From assembly GCF_020531915.1 (NCBI RefSeq), contig NZ_JAJAVG010000006.1, positions 62,001 through 126,000 of the forward strand: 64,000 nucleotides of DNA, written 5' to 3'. Numbering within the stretch: position 1 is the stretch's first letter; each line of letters opens with the position of its first letter. Below the pieces are notes generated by a model. The model saw nothing but the letters and a program-made list of their open reading frames with translations. It ran no database searches and had not been told where the DNA came from. The position numbers and the translations under genes are program-made. This DNA comes from Methylovorus mays (GTDB taxonomy: Bacteria > Pseudomonadota > Gammaproteobacteria > Burkholderiales > Methylophilaceae). Shown in pieces: positions 16,308-23,533 of this stretch.

Positions 16308-17543
16308 ATGAAGAAGACCTTTGTCGACGTGATGCTCGAGCTGCCGGTGGATGCCACGCTGCGCGACTTCCTGACCACCCACAGCCTGCCGGTGCCCCAT
16401 GGCTTTGCCTGGGATGACACACCTGAGACCAGCCAGTTTCTGGTCGAAGCGGTTAAGGTCTGGCCCGACATTGCTGCCCGCGACCGGATGACAGCCAACC
16501 TCATGGCCAGCGTTCAGTTGGGCGATGCGGCAGGCAAGCAGGCGATGTTTGAGGCGGCCGTGGCCGATGGTGCTGCGCTGGCGGGCTTGGCGCTGTGTGC
16601 AAGTGACGTCCACCGTTCCTTCTGGCTATACGTCCACCACCCGGCGCTGTTCGAGCGCGCCTATGACTTCAGCTTTTGGGAACAGCATGGGCAGCAGACG
16701 CAGCAATACGACCTTGGCTTGAAACGCCAACCGAACGGTTCGGATGCCAATCTGACAGCGTTGCGTCATGCCATCTCGGCTTTCTACAAGCGCGAACTGC
16801 AATGCGGAGACGGCAGCGTGGCGCACTTGGTCGAGCGCAGTCCGGGGGTGTTCCTGTTGTCGGTCCATGTCAAGGACATGGCGATGCTGCGCCTGGAGTT
16901 CGAGGGAGCGACCCTGAAGCGCCGGGTCGGCAACCCCAACATTCACATGGTGCTGGAGTACGCCAAGTCCACCGGTGTCGTGCGCACGCTGGTGCGCGGC
17001 GGGGCAAAGTATCAGCAAATGCTGGTCGAGGCCTTCGCGGAGCATGTGCTGGGCGTGAAAGCAAGCGCTCACAAGATCAAGTCGCCGACTCTGGATCTGT
17101 CGATGCTGCGCACCGGGTTCGATGTGCCGGAGGTCTTTGAGGACGGTTTTTCGATGGTGCAGCTCAAGGCACTCACCCTGCTCAGCCCCGACACGGCGCT
17201 GAAGATCGAATGCACGGCGATGCAGTCCAGCCAGCAACGCTCGGTGCACGATTTGCTGAAGGAGAAACTCCCAGGCCCGCTGGAGGGTCAGTGGGCGGTG
17301 ACAGCGGCACAGGTCAATCTCTATTACCCGCCCGAGCCGGGCAGGACTCGCCCCAAGGTGGTTACCATCGAAGTGACCAGCAAAGGGCGGCTGAACCTGC
17401 ACAAGTTCGACGCCAACATGCAGGCGCAACTGGAGGGTTACCTTGTCGCGGTGGGCATCTTGCAGAAGGGCCAGACCCTCAGTGCCCAGGAATTGCCGCC
17501 AGAGACCGACGCAGTCAGTTCATCATCGGCCTACGAGGACTGA
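16308..17543 (+). CDS. Hypothetical protein (first of a divergent two-gene unit)
   Basis: The 411-residue protein is not one I recognise. It begins MKKTFVDVMLELPVDATLRDFL; the upstream in-frame start at 16251 is disfavoured because AAAGGA precedes 16308. It is soluble, mixed alpha/beta, with no signal peptide, no HExxH and no nucleotide-binding loop. A late VVTIEVTSKGRLNLHKFDAN segment recalls a receptor-side strand-helix but is not diagnostic. It is followed three bases later by the zinc-ribbon gene and controlled from the shared divergent promoter. It may be an effector or sensor subunit of the XRE/ImmA-controlled locus. Confidence 0.6.
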   Translation: MKKTFVDVMLELPVDATLRDFLTTHSLPVPHGFAWDDTPETSQFLVEAVKVWPDIAARDRMTANLMASVQLGDAAGKQAMFEAAVADGAALAGLALCASDVHRSFWLYVHHPALFERAYDFSFWEQHGQQTQQYDLGLKRQPNGSDANLTALRHAISAFYKRELQCGDGSVAHLVERSPGVFLLSVHVKDMAMLRLEFEGATLKRRVGNPNIHMVLEYAKSTGVVRTLVRGGAKYQQMLVEAFAEHVLGVKASAHKIKSPTLDLSMLRTGFDVPEVFEDGFSMVQLKALTLLSPDTALKIECTAMQSSQQRSVHDLLKEKLPGPLEGQWAVTAAQVNLYYPPEPGRTRPKVVTIEVTSKGRLNLHKFDANMQAQLEGYLVAVGILQKGQTLSAQELPPETDAVSSSSAYED

Positions 17544-17546
17544 TCA

Positions 17547-18497
17547 ATGGCGACGCACGATGCCTGGGCCTTGGTTTGCCGTCTGTTCGCGGGTGGCACG
17601 CCGGTACTGCGTGCCACGCTGTCGCCACGCGAGGTATCTGCTTTGTCTCTGCTCGGCAAAACGGTCAGGCCAGCAGTGCTGGATCAGTCTTTTGTGCTCT
17701 GCCCCCACTGCCAGCAGCATCGGGCGCAGGTCTGGAGTGACGGCCGGGGCGGTCGGATCTGCCGTTGCCCGGAGTGTGGCCAGGTGCCGGTCGAGGCAAT
17801 CGATGGTGCGGCATTGGCCCTGGATGAAGACTGGCTGCGGCAGAAAATGCGCCTCGCGCTCGACATCGAGAGTCGCGACGACGTAGATGATTTGGGCGAC
17901 GGTGCTTGGCGGCTCGGTAACGCCCGCCGATCTCCGGTCGTGCTGGCCCGAGATCTGACGAGAGTGCTGCATGAGCCGACCTTGCTGGATCGTGTCCGAG
18001 TTGCGGGTAGCAACATCCGAGTCATCACTCCCAGGCCGCGCACGACTCGTGGATCGCCATTCGGCTCAGGAGTGGAATGGCTGGCGCTGGAAGAACGATT
18101 CACGTTCTATGGCGGCGGGATCTCGTTCATCCCTTCGGCACCGTCTGCAGCGCCAGCAGTGGCCGATCCGGCCGCACCTGTGAACGGGCCATTCTCAGCG
18201 GACTTCAAGTGGGCGACGCTGCCGGACGTGCAGGCCACGCCGATCCGGTTCACCGATGGTCAGGCTAATGTCTTCGAGTCGCTGTGGTCGTTCAAGGGAG
18301 TCGAGGTGGACGGAGAAAGGATCATGCAGCGCGCTGGCCAGAAGAGCGACAAGCCGATTGACCTGTTCAAGATCAAGTCGAAGGACAAGGGCAAGCCGGA
18401 GCACGAGGCTCGACTGGCGGCCTACGGAGCACTCGTCGTCACGCAGCAACGCGCAGGCTTGTATTCCATGCCTTGCGCGGCGGCAGTGTTGGCGTGA
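17547..18497 (+). CDS. Hypothetical zinc-ribbon protein (second of the pair)
   Basis: The 316-residue protein has a four-cysteine zinc ribbon near residues 50-80 (CPHCQQHRAQVWSDGRGG followed by CRCPECG). A middle region with a LDEDWLRQKMRLALD helix follows, then a C-terminal part (residues about 235-305) that looks like a winged helix ending in IKSKDKGKPEHEARLAAYGAL. Zinc ribbon plus winged helix suggests nucleic-acid binding. It starts three bases after the previous stop, so the two are certainly co-transcribed. I know no family for it. It is the last gene before the tRNA-Phe attachment repeat. Confidence 0.6.
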   Translation: MATHDAWALVCRLFAGGTPVLRATLSPREVSALSLLGKTVRPAVLDQSFVLCPHCQQHRAQVWSDGRGGRICRCPECGQVPVEAIDGAALALDEDWLRQKMRLALDIESRDDVDDLGDGAWRLGNARRSPVVLARDLTRVLHEPTLLDRVRVAGSNIRVITPRPRTTRGSPFGSGVEWLALEERFTFYGGGISFIPSAPSAAPAVADPAAPVNGPFSADFKWATLPDVQATPIRFTDGQANVFESLWSFKGVEVDGERIMQRAGQKSDKPIDLFKIKSKDKGKPEHEARLAAYGALVVTQQRAGLYSMPCAAAVLA

Positions 18498-18726
18498 CGG
18501 ACTGCTGCTCCAAGCAAGCCCGACAACGAATGGCAATGGCACGCGCACAAATCATGGTCGCAAAAGGCCATGTGCGTGTGCCACGGCGAAGAAGTTAGCG
18601 CCGATTTCGAGAGAAGAGAGGGCGGAACGGAGCGCAACTGGGGATGTTCCTGCCAGACCACAGGACCCCGGTCGCACACGCAGAATGTGCGGGAACCCCG
18701 CGTGGCATGCGGGAAGCACAAATGAA
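18498..18726. other. Noncoding interval before the displaced tRNA terminator
   Basis: Between the zinc-ribbon gene and the hairpin at 18727 there is no credible gene. The sequence remains GC-rich like the island to the left. The only frames crossing it run through the terminator and the tRNA fragment and are ruled out for that reason. Confidence 0.5.
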
Positions 18727-18754
18727 AACGCCCAACTGAGAACAGTTGGGCGTT
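18727..18754 (-). terminator. Terminator of the original tRNA-Phe transcript
   Basis: A 12-bp perfect stem (AACGCCCAACTG with CAGTTGGGCGTT) and a 4-base loop, followed leftward by TTTTCATTT. It lies six bases beyond the displaced tRNA-Phe 3' end. That is what one expects if the element at right inserted between the tRNA gene and its original terminator. Confidence 0.75.
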
Positions 18755-18760
18755 GAATTT

Positions 18761-18809
<49 letters not shown>

Positions 18810-18937
18810 ACAAATTACCAATTTTTTTATGTTGATTGATGTTTTGGTATTTCAGAAAATCACACAATAACATTGAGTTAAGCAATATCACTACTTTTTC
18901 ATAATTCACGGATATTCATTTTTGTTGATATAATTTG

Positions 18938-18956
18938 CCTACATAGTGCCTACATG
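18938..18956. repeat. Terminal 19-bp repeat, left copy (candidate integrase arm site)
   Basis: CCTACATAGTGCCTACATG is identical to 23233-23251 in the same orientation and itself contains CCTACAT twice, 11 bases apart. It lies 128 bases inside the left attachment site and 12 bases before the integrase gene. Paired heptamers near both ends suit arm-type binding sites of a tyrosine integrase. Confidence 0.6.
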
Positions 18957-18967
18957 GGAGCGCAAAT

Positions 18968-20245
18968 ATGGCAAAGCGGGAAAATTTCACGGCTGACCGA
19001 ATAGCAGCATTCAAATGCGCACCAGATAAACAGCAGTGTATTTTTTGGGATGGCAAAGCCCCCGGTTTGGGTTTGCGAGTAACGGCCGCTGGTGCTAAGT
19101 CCTATGTGTTTGAAACGCGCTTGAATGGTCGTTCCCTTCGTATCACTATTGGCAGCCCCCGAACATGGCAATTAAGCAAAGCGCAGGCTGAAGCAACGCG
19201 GTTAAAGGCACTGACTGACCAAGGCATTGACCCCCGATTACAAAAAGCAGACCAGCTTGCCGAGAATGAACGACGGCATAAAGAAGCTATCCGGAAAGAC
19301 TTAACATTTGCAAAGGCATGGCGAGCGTACATTGAGGCTCGACGTCATAGATGGAGTGCTCGCCATTTAGCAGACCATGAAAATATTTCTCGGGCTGGTA
19401 GCAATGAAAAGGTATCGGGCGCTTTATCTGGATTGATGCCTTGTAAGCTGGCAGAGGTTGATGCTTCAAAGGTGAAAGCGTGGCTTCGTAATGAGGCCGC
19501 CAATCGACCAACACAAGCTGCACTAGCTTTCCGTCTGCTACGTGCTTTTCTGAATTGGTGCGCAGATATGCCCGAGTATTGTGGCATTGCTGCTGCTGAT
19601 GCATGTCAAACGCGCACGGCAAAAGATACCTTGCCAAAAAGAAATTCAAAAACTGACTGTTTGCAAAAAGAACAACTTTCAGCATGGTTTGCTGCTGTTC
19701 GGGCTATCAACAATCCCATTATTTCGGCTTACCTTCAAACCTTGATGATAATTGGGTCAAGACGTGAAGAGTTAGCGGGACTTAAATGGGAGGATGTTGA
19801 TTTTCGCTGGCAATCCATCACCATCAGGGACAAAGTGGATGGCATGCGTACTATTCCATTAACCCCTTATGTAAGCAGTTTGCTTTCTGGACTGCCGCGC
19901 CGCAATGAATGGGTTTTTTCAAGCGTGACTGCTAAAACCGGAAGATTGCAGGAGCCAAGCATTCAGCATCGTAAAGTCTGCGCGATTGCTGGCATTGATG
20001 GTCTTACCCTGCATGGTTTGCGCCGCTCGTTTAGCACGCTTACAGAATGGGTGGAATGCCCGTCCGGGGTGGTGGCGCAAATCATGGGGCATAAGCCCAG
20101 CGCCACCGCTGAAAAGCATTACAAGGTGCGACCGCTTGACCTGTTGCGAATGTGGCATACAAAAATAGAGGCATGGATATTGGAACAGGCTGGGGTTGAG
20201 TTTGTGCCAGCACAGCCGGGGCTGAAAATAGTTAGCTCAGCATAA
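18968..20245 (+). CDS. int: Tyrosine-type site-specific integrase
   Basis: The 425-residue integrase has an N-terminal arm-binding DUF4102-like domain (residues 10-95; GLGLRVTAAGAKSYVFETRL), a core-binding domain, and a catalytic domain with all five signature residues. These are R265 (GSRREELAGL), H349 and R352 (LHGLRRSF), H375 (IMGHKPSATA) and the nucleophile Y385 (EKHY). It belongs to the P4/CP4-57 type that uses tRNA 3' ends, matching the attachment repeats here. It begins 159 bases inside the left attachment site. Length and motifs look intact, so the element may still excise. Confidence 0.92.
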   Translation: MAKRENFTADRIAAFKCAPDKQQCIFWDGKAPGLGLRVTAAGAKSYVFETRLNGRSLRITIGSPRTWQLSKAQAEATRLKALTDQGIDPRLQKADQLAENERRHKEAIRKDLTFAKAWRAYIEARRHRWSARHLADHENISRAGSNEKVSGALSGLMPCKLAEVDASKVKAWLRNEAANRPTQAALAFRLLRAFLNWCADMPEYCGIAAADACQTRTAKDTLPKRNSKTDCLQKEQLSAWFAAVRAINNPIISAYLQTLMIIGSRREELAGLKWEDVDFRWQSITIRDKVDGMRTIPLTPYVSSLLSGLPRRNEWVFSSVTAKTGRLQEPSIQHRKVCAIAGIDGLTLHGLRRSFSTLTEWVECPSGVVAQIMGHKPSATAEKHYKVRPLDLLRMWHTKIEAWILEQAGVEFVPAQPGLKIVSSA

Positions 20246-20251
20246 AGATTA

Positions 20252-20309
20252 AAACCGCGTCTAGGGTAGCTCCCGAATCGCTGGCACCTTCACCAGCATG
20301 GCGCGGTTT
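20252..20309 (+). other. Structured leader-like element after integrase gene
   Basis: AAACCGCG (20252-20259) pairs with CGCGGTTT (20302-20309), enclosing an inner hairpin GCTGG-CACCTTCA-CCAGC at 20280-20297. The stem sits between the integrase stop and the next start. There is no U-run, so it is not an obvious terminator. It could be a small RNA or leader hairpin of the kind found in phage-satellite islands. Confidence 0.45.
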
Positions 20310-20344
20310 CCTGATTGAAGGTTGACACCTGAAGGGGTGCGAGT

Positions 20345-21202
20345 ATGGAACAAACAAGAGATGAAGCCCTAGCCGATGCGCTGATAAAGGCTGGCGTTAC
20401 TATTCCCGAAAAATTGGAAGAAGCAAAAGCAAAATTTAGTGGTATGGCAACAATCAGCAAAGAGTCCATTGCAGGGGTGATTGCTGAATGGGCCAAGTCA
20501 GACGAAGCAAAACACTACATAACTGCCCCTATAAATTCTGGTGGTGGTGCAATGGGTAGCGGGTACGGAAGGCATGAATGGCCGGATGAAAAACGCCCGG
20601 CGGATTGGGATTTGTGGGCATTCATTCCGCACTGTGAATACTGGAAGGCCGTGGCGCTATCGCTTGACCTTGAGCCGCCCGAGCATCAAAACAGCGTTAA
20701 AGGATGGCCGCCCGAGTTTGAGCGCCGCTGCAAAATTGCCGAGGCGCATATTGAAGCCAAAATTCTAAAATTGAGCAAAGCCAAAAATGGATATTTTAGT
20801 GTTGACCTTTCCGCATTCAGCGAGTGGGCGCAATCACTAGGCTGGAGCCTGCCCGATAGGTTTCCGCATGGCGTGGAAGCGCAAACCGCACCAGCCGCGC
20901 AGGTTGAAACAGACAACGCCGAAACTCTATCAGCATTATTTGACCCGGTACCAGTGGAAGCCCTCGAAAAGATGTTTCCCGCTGGTGGGCAATGGAGAGG
21001 CTGGGCAGATAAGGCAAGCTCTAACGGACTTGCAGCAGCCCGGCCAGAGCGTGCAAAGTTCAACCCATACAAGGCCGCCGTGTGGTTTGTTAATAGGGGT
21101 GCGGAGGGGTGGGCTTTAAGCCGCTGCTATCGTGTGTTAGCAAATAACCTTCCAGCCCGTTCCAAGGACGAAACGCACCTGTTGACCGGGGGCATAGAAT
21201 AA
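20345..21202 (+). CDS. Hypothetical protein of the integrated element
   Basis: The 285-residue protein is unrecognised. It begins MEQTRDEALADALIKAGVTIP and contains a glycine-rich GGGAMGSGYGRHEWPDEK stretch near residues 67-85. A RPADWDLWAFIPHCEYWKAVALSLDLEPP segment follows that resembles conserved accessory proteins of similar islands. The C-terminal part contains KFNPYKAAVWFVNRGAEGW. No signal peptide or membrane segment is visible. Location between integrase and the small DNA-binding gene suggests an element-specific role such as replication or regulation. No function can be assigned. Confidence 0.65.
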   Translation: MEQTRDEALADALIKAGVTIPEKLEEAKAKFSGMATISKESIAGVIAEWAKSDEAKHYITAPINSGGGAMGSGYGRHEWPDEKRPADWDLWAFIPHCEYWKAVALSLDLEPPEHQNSVKGWPPEFERRCKIAEAHIEAKILKLSKAKNGYFSVDLSAFSEWAQSLGWSLPDRFPHGVEAQTAPAAQVETDNAETLSALFDPVPVEALEKMFPAGGQWRGWADKASSNGLAAARPERAKFNPYKAAVWFVNRGAEGWALSRCYRVLANNLPARSKDETHLLTGGIE

Positions 21203-21211
21203 CCGCCAAAA

Positions 21212-21294
21212 TTCCGCCGCACTGCTGAGCAAGCCCGGCAAGTTTCCGCCGTGGTTCCGACATATTCCCGCCGGGTTTCCGTCCGATTTTCGCC
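21212..21294. repeat. Degenerate TTCCGCC repeats in noncoding gap
   Basis: About six degenerate copies of a TTCCGCC-like unit occur in 83 bases (21212, 21244, 21255, 21265, 21277 and 21289), several followed by G or GG. The gap between the two genes holds no frame of its own. The spacing is irregular, so iteron status is only a possibility. Confidence 0.4.
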
Positions 21295-21358
21295 ACGGTT
21301 TTGAAAAGAAAAAACTGAACCATCTTCAACAACGCCGAAAGGCTAGAGGTGGTTCAAA

Positions 21359-21574
21359 ATGCAAATCTCAAAACTTCAACACTTCACCCCGCTGGAACAG
21401 GAAACACGTTCCGCAATCCCTACTGATGCAGCCGCATTTCACTTAAACCGCAAGGGGCAGACATTACGGGCTTGGGCATGCCTTGAGAATGGGCCAATTC
21501 GCCCAGTGCGTATTAATGGCCGCCTTGCATGGCCTGTTGCTGCAATCAAGCAATTACTGAACGGGGGCCAATAA
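21359..21574 (+). CDS. Small DNA-binding protein, possible excisionase
   Basis: The 71-residue protein ends with GPIRPVRINGRLAWPVAAIKQLL, a wing-plus-helix pattern seen in small winged-helix or AlpA/excisionase-like proteins of islands. The preceding segment, DAAAFHLNRKGQTLRAWACL, looks like a recognition helix region. It overlaps the next gene's start by one base (TAATG). Its position between the integrase region and the mobilization gene suits an excision or transcription regulator. The family is recalled from similar small proteins, so the role is inference. Confidence 0.6.
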   Translation: MQISKLQHFTPLEQETRSAIPTDAAAFHLNRKGQTLRAWACLENGPIRPVRINGRLAWPVAAIKQLLNGGQ

Positions 21575-21930
21575 TGGAAAAAGGCCAACTCCCAGTATTT
21601 GCAGAATTGACTCTAACCGACACCGGGGATTTTACAGCAAAACAAGCCAGCAAGTTTTCCGGCACAAATAACCCGCGACATTTGCGCGTCATTCATTCGG
21701 CGCTGCTTGCGCCAAGAAAGCGCGAAGAAATAGACCGCATCGCTGGTGCATCAAATGGCCCTGAATTAATTGCTGAATTGCGCCGCCGGGGTTTGGAGTT
21801 TCCCTGCGACCGAGTGCCAGGCTACGACCGTGACGGATTGCCTGTGAGGTTTGGTGTATATCACCTCACTAAATCAGACCGCCGGAAAATAAGTGACTGG
21901 CAAGCTGCGCGAGGTGGGCGAAATGGTTGA
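21574..21930 (+). CDS. Hypothetical protein, possible helix-turn-helix
   Basis: The 118-residue protein begins MEKGQLPVFAELTLTDTGDF. The start is set by a TAATG overlap with the previous gene; the longer frame from 21529 is not credible. The middle (residues about 25-75; FTAKQASKFSGTNNPRHLRVIHSALLAPRKREEI) could be a helix-turn-helix region. A conserved-looking FPCDRVPGYDRDGLPVRFGVYHLT motif follows, a pattern often seen in phage winged-helix accessory proteins. It overlaps the next small frame by eight bases, in a tightly packed operon of the integrated element. Confidence 0.55.
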   Translation: MEKGQLPVFAELTLTDTGDFTAKQASKFSGTNNPRHLRVIHSALLAPRKREEIDRIAGASNGPELIAELRRRGLEFPCDRVPGYDRDGLPVRFGVYHLTKSDRRKISDWQAARGGRNG

Positions 21931-22066
21931 TATACACTGGCTAGAACGCCTAGAAACGCTCATAGCGCGATTTTCTTACCTTGGGATAGCCCATGACCTA
22001 GGCTACCTGACAAAACCCGAGCTATGGGCGCTATATCTTCACCTTTCCCGGCTGGTGGATAGTTAA
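21923..22066 (+). CDS. Small hypothetical protein (47 residues)
   Basis: A short frame begins at ATG 21923, eight bases inside the previous gene, and ends TAA at 22066, two bases before the relaxase start. It encodes MVDIHWLERLETLIARFSYL followed by a leucine- and aromatic-rich helical tail. The tight spacing on both sides and the continuous operon context argue that it is translated. No family is recognised; a relaxase accessory protein is a possibility from position. Confidence 0.5.
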   Translation: MVDIHWLERLETLIARFSYLGIAHDLGYLTKPELWALYLHLSRLVDS

Positions 22067-22068
22067 CG

Positions 22069-22824
22069 ATGGCCGCCAGCTTTATATTCAGGCTGGGGCG
22101 GGTGAAAGGTAATGGGAGCATTCTGGTGGCGCTGAAGCACAACAAGCGCCTCACGCAAGCTGAACGCGGAGCGGGTCAGAACATCGACCCTGCCAGAGCC
22201 AGCCTCAATTACTGCCTATTCGGTAACGATACGCCAGAGAAAATAAACCTAGCCGCCAAAATAGCCTTGCTTGAGGCGGGCATTGAAAGACCGCGCAAAG
22301 ATGCCGTGATGGCGGTTGAAGTGCTTTTTAGCTTGCCAGTTGACCGCCACCAGCAAGATACACGGCAATACTTCATGGATTGCCTGCAATGGACGCAAAA
22401 GCACATGCCGGGGCAATTGCTATCCTTTGATGTTCATTTGGACGAGGCCGCCCCACATGCCCATGCAATCATCCTGCCGCTGGTGGATGGGTGTTTAAGA
22501 GGCAGGGATGTGATTGGTAATACTGGCAATCTAAACCGTCTAATACGGCTGTTTTATAGCGAGGTGGCGCGTCACTATGGATTAGCCACCAGAGAAGATA
22601 AGCGCCTATCGCCTAGTGAATCAAGGGCGCTTGAGAGGCAAGTATTGCAAAAGCTAGCAAGTGACCCTGTACTGAAGTCAAACGTATGGGCATGCGTACG
22701 TGATGCTATCCACAAAGACCCTAAACCCTTTGCGCAAACCTTGGGTATATCCCACCAGCAACCAAGGCAGGAAAAGAGGTCAGCAGTGGAAATCATGACA
22801 TCAAGGGGCAAAGGCAAAGCATAA
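22069..22824 (+). CDS. MOBV-type plasmid recombination/mobilization relaxase (short)
   Basis: The 251-residue protein has the signature of Mob/Pre relaxases: HLDEAAPHAHAIILPL at residues 123-138 (HxDE followed by PHxH), which supplies the metal-binding histidines. The upstream strand VEVLFSLP and the DTRQYFMDCLQWTQKHM helix fit the same fold. MOBV relaxases nick oriT and lead single-strand transfer through another element's channel. Usual members reach 400-500 residues; this one is short and ends soon after the catalytic domain. It is the last gene of the element, followed by inverted repeats that could be its oriT. Confidence 0.75.
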   Translation: MAASFIFRLGRVKGNGSILVALKHNKRLTQAERGAGQNIDPARASLNYCLFGNDTPEKINLAAKIALLEAGIERPRKDAVMAVEVLFSLPVDRHQQDTRQYFMDCLQWTQKHMPGQLLSFDVHLDEAAPHAHAIILPLVDGCLRGRDVIGNTGNLNRLIRLFYSEVARHYGLATREDKRLSPSESRALERQVLQKLASDPVLKSNVWACVRDAIHKDPKPFAQTLGISHQQPRQEKRSAVEIMTSRGKGKA

Positions 22825-23232
22825 ACGCTATATAGCGGTTGAGGGCTGAAACTGACCAAACGCTATCCTGTGAATAGCGTTCGGTTATCGGCAACTTAAA
22901 AAGACGGTAAGGAAACGGTAAGGAGAGGGTAGCACCGAGGTTGCCACAAGCCTCTAGCAAGATATTAGCAAGGTGCAACCGTTAGCTTTTAATCAACTGC
23001 TGGCTGGCCCTAAGATTACCCTAAGGCTTTAGCAAGGAAATGATAGGGGTATGAATGGGCATTCGTGACCAGTACGCGCAGGCGCGAGGGAGGGCAGGCA
23101 TCGTCACATGCAGTCACATCAAGTCACGGAAATAATTAATTGACTCGATAAAAGGTTTTCGGAGTCCTTAAAGGGCTAGTTTCTTTAGTCCTTAAAGAAG
23201 AACGGTGCCAAGGCAGGGATGGCGAGGAAAAA
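22825..23232. other. Repeat-rich noncoding end; candidate oriT
   Basis: No gene is seen in about 410 bases. At 22826-22837 is the palindrome CGCTATATAGCG, and at 22859-22881 a perfect 8-bp hairpin (AACGCTAT / ATAGCGTT, 7-base loop) that shares the CGCTAT unit. Beyond these, short direct repeats cluster: ACGGTAAGGA twice near 22913-22931, TAGCAAG three times near 22959-23033, GTCACAT-like units near 23104-23125, and AGTCCTTAAAG twice near 23162-23206. The paired CGCTAT elements next to a relaxase gene suit an oriT; the other repeats could be replication or excision sites. Confidence 0.4.
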
Positions 23233-23251
23233 CCTACATAGTGCCTACATG
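23233..23251. repeat. Terminal 19-bp repeat, right copy (candidate integrase arm site)
   Basis: An exact copy of 18938-18956 in the same orientation, 56 bases inside the tRNA-proximal attachment site. Presence near both ends of the element is what singles it out as a recombination arm site. Confidence 0.6.
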
Positions 23252-23306
23252 ATGCATGGAAATAAAAATGGCCTACACGAGAAATCATGTAAGCCATTGA
23301 TATATA

Positions 23307-23382
<76 letters not shown>

Positions 23383-23419
23383 GGCGTTTTTGAGCGCTTG
23401 GCTCGCAAACAAGACGCGC

Positions 23420-23449
23420 ATTATAGCAAACTTATTTCCGCTGTGTCAT
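23420..23449 (-). promoter_or_regulatory. Promoter of tRNA-Phe
   Basis: Read leftward, TATAAT (23425-23420) is a perfect -10 and ATGACA (23449-23444) a good -35, with an 18-base spacer. The start would fall about 30 bases before the mature tRNA 5' end, followed by a GC-rich leader. Confidence 0.7.
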
Positions 23450-23533
23450 TGCCAATCTGCGCTCACGCAAAGAATTTAAGATATTTTGCCTCCCTGCCAT
23501 TAAAATGATGCCAACTCATTGTTAGCTGTTCTC

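Noticed and set aside
16626-17429. 267-residue minus-strand frame opposite the 411-residue unknown gene
   Set aside because: His/Gln-rich translation typical of an antisense frame; the rightward gene has a ribosome site, a good promoter and a coupled partner.
22900-23210. Possible CRISPR array in the repeat-rich end of the element
   Set aside because: The repeats are short (7-11 bases), of several types, and irregularly spaced, so they do not form repeat-spacer units.
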